Below, piece by piece: positions 15,491 through 18,453 of a stretch of DNA of 18,453 nucleotides. Source of the DNA: Ignavibacteria bacterium UBA5771 (lineage in GTDB: Bacteria; Bacteroidota; Ignavibacteria; Kapaibacteriales; UBA2268); contig DIEP01000049.1 of the NCBI GenBank assembly GCA_002418685.1, positions 1 through 18,453 of the forward strand. Reading direction: 5' to 3'. Made by a program: the position numbers and the translations under genes. The notes beneath the pieces are model-generated. The model was not told the DNA's origin, made no database searches, and saw nothing but the letters and a program-made list of their open reading frames with translations. Within the stretch, counting starts at the first letter, position 1, and each line of letters starts with the position of its first letter.

Positions 15491-16636
15491 ATGATTTCCA
15501 AAATTATGCTCTATAAATCAACAGATAAATCCTCGATTTTCAATATAATTGAATTTCAAGTTATTTCCTTCTTTATTTTTTTCACGGTTTATAATGTTCA
15601 TTCCGAAAATCTTTATCCCATTGTGCAAAAGAATCGCGTCGGATATATTAATCGAGAAGGTAAAATAATAATAAGACCCAAACTTGAAACAAAGTTTAAA
15701 AAATCATATTATAAATACGAAGGCAAATTCTTTCCTTTTTATGATTTACCCATCAATGCTTATTTTTCGGAAGGCAAAGCAGTTTATCGAAAGAGCTGGC
15801 GAGTGCTCTTTATCAAATTCGGTTATGAATTTGGTGTTATTGATACACTTAACAAAATTTTGATCGAACCGCAAGAGGCTGAATTCGGGCAATTTCATAA
15901 CAATCTTTCAAAAGTTAAGACTATTAGGAAACCCTTTGAATTTAGCATTGAGGGCTATTCCTTCGCAGATTTATCCGGGAATATTAAAAGCGATCAGCTT
16001 TTTACTTATGTAAGCGATTATTCAGATGGTTCAGCAATTGTTTTGATAGATAATAAATACAATTATATTGATACACTCGGGAACATTATGTTTGATTTCA
16101 ATTTTGAAGATGTCTCATTATTTCAGAATGGTTTAGCAGCAGTCAGAATTGATTCTTTATGGGGCATAATTGATAAATCGGGGAAATTCGTTATTCCCCC
16201 AAAATATTTGCAAATATGGAACAAGTCGAATGGCTTCTATCGAATTTATGATGGCAAAAATTATTCATTTATAAACGAAAGTGAAACTAATATTTTCAAA
16301 AAATCCTTTTTCAGTGCAAATGATTTTTCAGAAGGTTATGCCGCAGTGAAATTTAGCGAATTGGAATACGGATTTATCGACACATTAGGGCAAGTCGCTT
16401 TCAATCTTAATAAATGTAATGGCGTGGGAAATTTCCAAAATGGTCTTGCTCGAGTTCAAATCGATTCAAAATGGGGCTATATTAACCTCAAAGGAGAGTT
16501 TGTCATCAAGCCTATATATGATTATGCAATCAATTTTACAGATGGGTTTGCACTTGTCTGGCAGGGCGAAAATGTGTTCATAATCAATACTGATGGTAAG
16601 CATATTTGGGAATATAATTTCAGAAGGAATAAATGA
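15491..16636 (+). CDS. Secreted WG-repeat (KWG) protein
   Basis: This 381-residue protein consists of WG/KWG repeats, short beta units that are thought to form a propeller or a stacked beta array and often occur on exported proteins. About eight copies are visible: VGYINREGKIIIRP at 50-63, FGVIDTLNKILIEP at 114-127, weaker ones near 157 and 191, WGIIDKSGKFVIPPKY at 224-239, one near 258, YGFIDTLGQVAF at 293-304 and WGYINLKGEFVIKPIY at 328-343. The N-terminus has a hydrophobic segment at 23-37 ending in VHS, consistent with a signal peptide of unusual length. A start at the Met codon at 15506 would shorten the n-region. Its stop overlaps the start of the glycosyltransferase gene by four bases, so translation is probably coupled. 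The ligand or partner is unknown, and the function of the family is not settled. Confidence 0.85.
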   Translation: MISKIMLYKSTDKSSIFNIIEFQVISFFIFFTVYNVHSENLYPIVQKNRVGYINREGKIIIRPKLETKFKKSYYKYEGKFFPFYDLPINAYFSEGKAVYRKSWRVLFIKFGYEFGVIDTLNKILIEPQEAEFGQFHNNLSKVKTIRKPFEFSIEGYSFADLSGNIKSDQLFTYVSDYSDGSAIVLIDNKYNYIDTLGNIMFDFNFEDVSLFQNGLAAVRIDSLWGIIDKSGKFVIPPKYLQIWNKSNGFYRIYDGKNYSFINESETNIFKKSFFSANDFSEGYAAVKFSELEYGFIDTLGQVAFNLNKCNGVGNFQNGLARVQIDSKWGYINLKGEFVIKPIYDYAINFTDGFALVWQGENVFIINTDGKHIWEYNFRRNK

Positions 16637-18096
16637 GAAGAAAAAGGAATTATGGTTTTTCCGATGTCTTTGCTAATCCGATTAATATCTTCGCAATATT
16701 TATATTAATCCGATTTTATTTCGTTATATCTCCATTTCTATTACCGCAGGATGCGTATTATTTCCTTTATACAGATTCGCTTTCCCTTTCGTATTTCGAC
16801 CATCCGCCGATGATTTCTTGGATTTTATATATTTTCCGACTGATTTTCGGAAGAAATTTATTTGCTATTAAGATCGCAGATTTTTCCGTATCGATTGCCA
16901 CTTTATTTGCATTTTATCAATTAGCAAAGACATTTAAAAAAGACATAAATAAATCATTGTTAGTTGCCATATCAAGCGTACTGCTGACCGTAATAACGCT
17001 TATTACAACTCCTGATATTCCACTTGTGCTTTTTTGGTGCTTGTCTGTTTTATTTCTTTACAAAGCAATTTTTGAGCAAAAGCAGCTTTATTGGGTATTT
17101 GGCGGTATTGCAATGGGATTAGCCTTCGATAGCAAATATACGGCAATATTTTTGCAAGCAGGATTGATTCTTTTCCTGTTATTTTCCAAAAAGTATCGGC
17201 ATGTGCTTGCAACTCCATATCCATATTTATCTTTAATTATTGCACATATAATTATTTTGCCTGTATATATTTGGAATGCAAACAATCAATGGGTCTCGTT
17301 CCTTTACCAATCCGCAGATAGAGGAAGCTCTTTGAAAAGTTTCAATCCAATTCTTTTTCTTGGCTTCTTTTTAAGCCAATCCATTATGTTATTGCCACCC
17401 GTTTATTTTGCTTCTGTGTGGCAAATAGTGAAATCCGTCAAGAATTTTTTCAAATTGCAAGATTCGGAAATGTTCCTCTTTGCTTTTATTTTTCCAATGT
17501 TTTTTGCGTTCACAATTATTTCATTTTTCTATTGGATAAAAATCAATTGGCTGTTACCGGTTTATTTACTGATTATCATTTTATATTTGGATAAATATAG
17601 CTACAAGTTGATTAAATATAACATAGATTTGTCTATTGCATTACATATTTTGATTTTTGTCGAATTAGTATTTTATCCAATCCAAATCAAAAGCGATGAT
17701 ACGTTTTTCGGTTGGCAGAATCTATCGATAGAAGTGCAAAAAATTCAATCTGCAAATCCCAACGCATTTATTTTTTCAAATGATAATTATAAAACTACGG
17801 CAGTGCTTCGTCTTCTGATGAATGAAAGAATATACGCGGGAAATATTATTGGTCAGAAAGCATTTAATTTTAAATATGTCGATAAAAATCTTGACAGTTT
17901 AAAGAGCAAAGATGCAATATTCCTGGATTCAGATCCCCATTTTAAAAATTTGCTTCCAAAAAATGAAGAACCTGCATTATTGAAACCATATTTTGAAAAA
18001 ATTACCGAACTGCAACCGATAATTATAATGGACGATTGGGGTAGGCCCGCCCGCAAATTTTACGTATATAAATGCTATAATTACTTCGGCGAATAG
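16633..18096 (+). CDS. GT39/ArnT-like membrane glycosyltransferase
   Basis: This 487-residue polytopic membrane protein matches the PMT_2/ArnT-type glycosyltransferase group (GT-C fold), which moves a sugar from a polyprenyl-phosphate donor to a lipid or protein on the periplasmic face. The first periplasmic loop shows the two hallmark sites, QDAYYF at residues 39-44 (usually DEAYYW) and SYFDHPPMISW at 53-63. About ten hydrophobic segments follow between residues 80 and 350, and a soluble C-terminal domain of about 130 residues contains NDNYKTTAVLRLLMNERI near 380. An AAGGA at 16624-16628, four bases before the ATG, is one of the few Shine-Dalgarno-like sites in the window. The start overlaps the WG-repeat gene in an ATGA arrangement. 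The acceptor is unknown; coupling with a secreted protein hints at envelope or protein glycosylation, but that is speculation. Confidence 0.8.
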   Translation: MRRKRNYGFSDVFANPINIFAIFILIRFYFVISPFLLPQDAYYFLYTDSLSLSYFDHPPMISWILYIFRLIFGRNLFAIKIADFSVSIATLFAFYQLAKTFKKDINKSLLVAISSVLLTVITLITTPDIPLVLFWCLSVLFLYKAIFEQKQLYWVFGGIAMGLAFDSKYTAIFLQAGLILFLLFSKKYRHVLATPYPYLSLIIAHIIILPVYIWNANNQWVSFLYQSADRGSSLKSFNPILFLGFFLSQSIMLLPPVYFASVWQIVKSVKNFFKLQDSEMFLFAFIFPMFFAFTIISFFYWIKINWLLPVYLLIIILYLDKYSYKLIKYNIDLSIALHILIFVELVFYPIQIKSDDTFFGWQNLSIEVQKIQSANPNAFIFSNDNYKTTAVLRLLMNERIYAGNIIGQKAFNFKYVDKNLDSLKSKDAIFLDSDPHFKNLLPKNEEPALLKPYFEKITELQPIIIMDDWGRPARKFYVYKCYNYFGE

Positions 18097-18161
18097 AAAA
18101 TGATAATTATTGTAAATTGACGGGGACGTCCGTGCTACCAAATATCACGTTCCTGCTTAAC

Positions 18162-18186
18162 CCGTCATTGCGAGGGATGAAATGAC
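18162..18186 (+). repeat. Degraded interspersed repeat (GTCATTGCGAGG type)
   Basis: CGTCATTGCGAGGGATG followed by AAATGAC keeps the start of the GTCATTGCGAGG intergenic repeat but not the CGAAGCAATCTC end. The related fragment at 7887-7920 has the reverse pattern of conservation. Membership is by eye only. Confidence 0.35.
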
Positions 18187-18224
18187 TTGGTTTATTATTA
18201 ATTATTTGGTTTATTATTAATTAT
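18187..18224. repeat. Perfect tandem duplication of a 19-mer
   Basis: TTGGTTTATTATTAATTAT occurs at 18187-18205 and again, without a mismatch or spacer, at 18206-18224. It lies between the convergent ends of the glycosyltransferase and the T9SS cargo genes, directly after the degraded interspersed repeat. Slippage during replication is the simplest explanation. Confidence 0.85.
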
Positions 18225-18238
18225 AGAGATAGGTTTCC

Positions 18239-18453
18239 TTATTGTTTTATCAGTTTCTTGATGATAAATCCGCTGTCTGTATATATTTTTAATATATAAA
18301 CTCCCGTTGATAAATTCGTCAGATCTAATATGCTTTGATTTCCCAATATTCTTTGACTTTTAACTACTTGCCCCTGCAAATTTATTATTTCAACGTGAGA
18401 AATATTTATATCATTTTGTTCAATTTTTAAATAATCATTTGCAGGATTTGGAA
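18239..18453 (-). CDS. C-terminus of a T9SS-secreted protein (type A sorting domain), partial
   Basis: The final 71 codons of a minus-strand gene that continues beyond the right edge. The visible part starts with PNPANDYLKIEQ and continues through ISHVEIINLQGQVV and NLSTGVYILKIYT to IIKKLIKQ before TAA. This is the pattern of the T9SS type A C-terminal sorting domain (Por_Secre_tail): a PNP motif, a strand, GQ, GVY and a terminal Lys-rich strand. The domain directs cargo through the type IX secretion translocon to the cell surface and is normally cleaved. The identity of the cargo cannot be told from this fragment. Together with the SprE/PorW-like lipoprotein it shows that T9SS-type export is used in this genome. 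Confidence 0.85.
   Translation of the reverse strand, partial: PNPANDYLKIEQNDINISHVEIINLQGQVVKSQRILGNQSILDLTNLSTGVYILKIYTDSGFIIKKLIKQ

Noticed and set aside
1..18453. Sigma-54 promoter, CRISPR array, tRNA or insertion sequence
   Set aside because: No TGGCAC-N5-TTGC pair was seen in a spacer, no regularly spaced direct repeats, no cloverleaf-compatible spacer and no transposase gene or flanking terminal repeats.

Overview
The window looks like AT-rich chromosomal DNA from the Bacteroidota/Chlorobiota/Ignavibacteriota (FCB) part of the tree. Evidence for this: a type IX secretion (T9SS) C-terminal sorting domain enters at the right edge; there is a TPR lipoprotein of SprE/PorW type, a DUF5683 protein and a lipoprotein with the SbsA-like Ig N-terminus common in these phyla; and recognisable Shine-Dalgarno sequences are nearly absent. 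The composition and the mixture of families would suit an Ignavibacteria or Kapabacteria-like genome, but that is inference. I see no tRNA, rRNA, CRISPR array, transposase or prophage gene. Coding density is high and no gene-free stretch exceeds 150 bases.

Left part (1-4206, plus strand): a YhdH/AcuI-type oxidoreductase, then a packed group made of an orphan ABC ATPase, RecX and a membrane-bound PAS histidine kinase homologue. The kinase homologue has lost both its phospho-accepting His and its ATP-lid glycines, so it is probably a pseudokinase. Next (4278-6862, minus strand) is a two-gene unit: a lipoprotein with Ig-like domains and a CHAD-domain protein. A YihY/BrkB-family membrane protein (6864-7853, plus) diverges from it with a single base between the two start codons.

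Central part (15362 down to 7958, minus strand): a seven-gene, almost gapless cluster and the most interesting region. In transcription order it holds a SprE/PorW-like TPR lipoprotein, a soluble PAS histidine kinase, an NtrC-type sigma-54 response regulator, a CheR methyltransferase, a CheY-like receiver with Glu in place of the phospho-accepting Asp, a CheZ-like phosphatase with an intact Asp/Gln catalytic pair and a CheY-binding-like tail, and a DUF5683 membrane protein. There is no CheA, CheW, CheB or receptor. This suggests a chemotaxis-derived signalling module tied to gliding or T9SS rather than a standard flagellar chemotaxis operon.

Right part (15491-18453): a secreted WG-repeat protein translationally coupled to a GT39/ArnT-like membrane glycosyltransferase, then a 142-base spacer with a perfect tandem 19-mer and a degraded interspersed repeat, and finally the C-terminus of a T9SS cargo protein on the minus strand. 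Several genes in the central cluster appear to use TTG or GTG starts.
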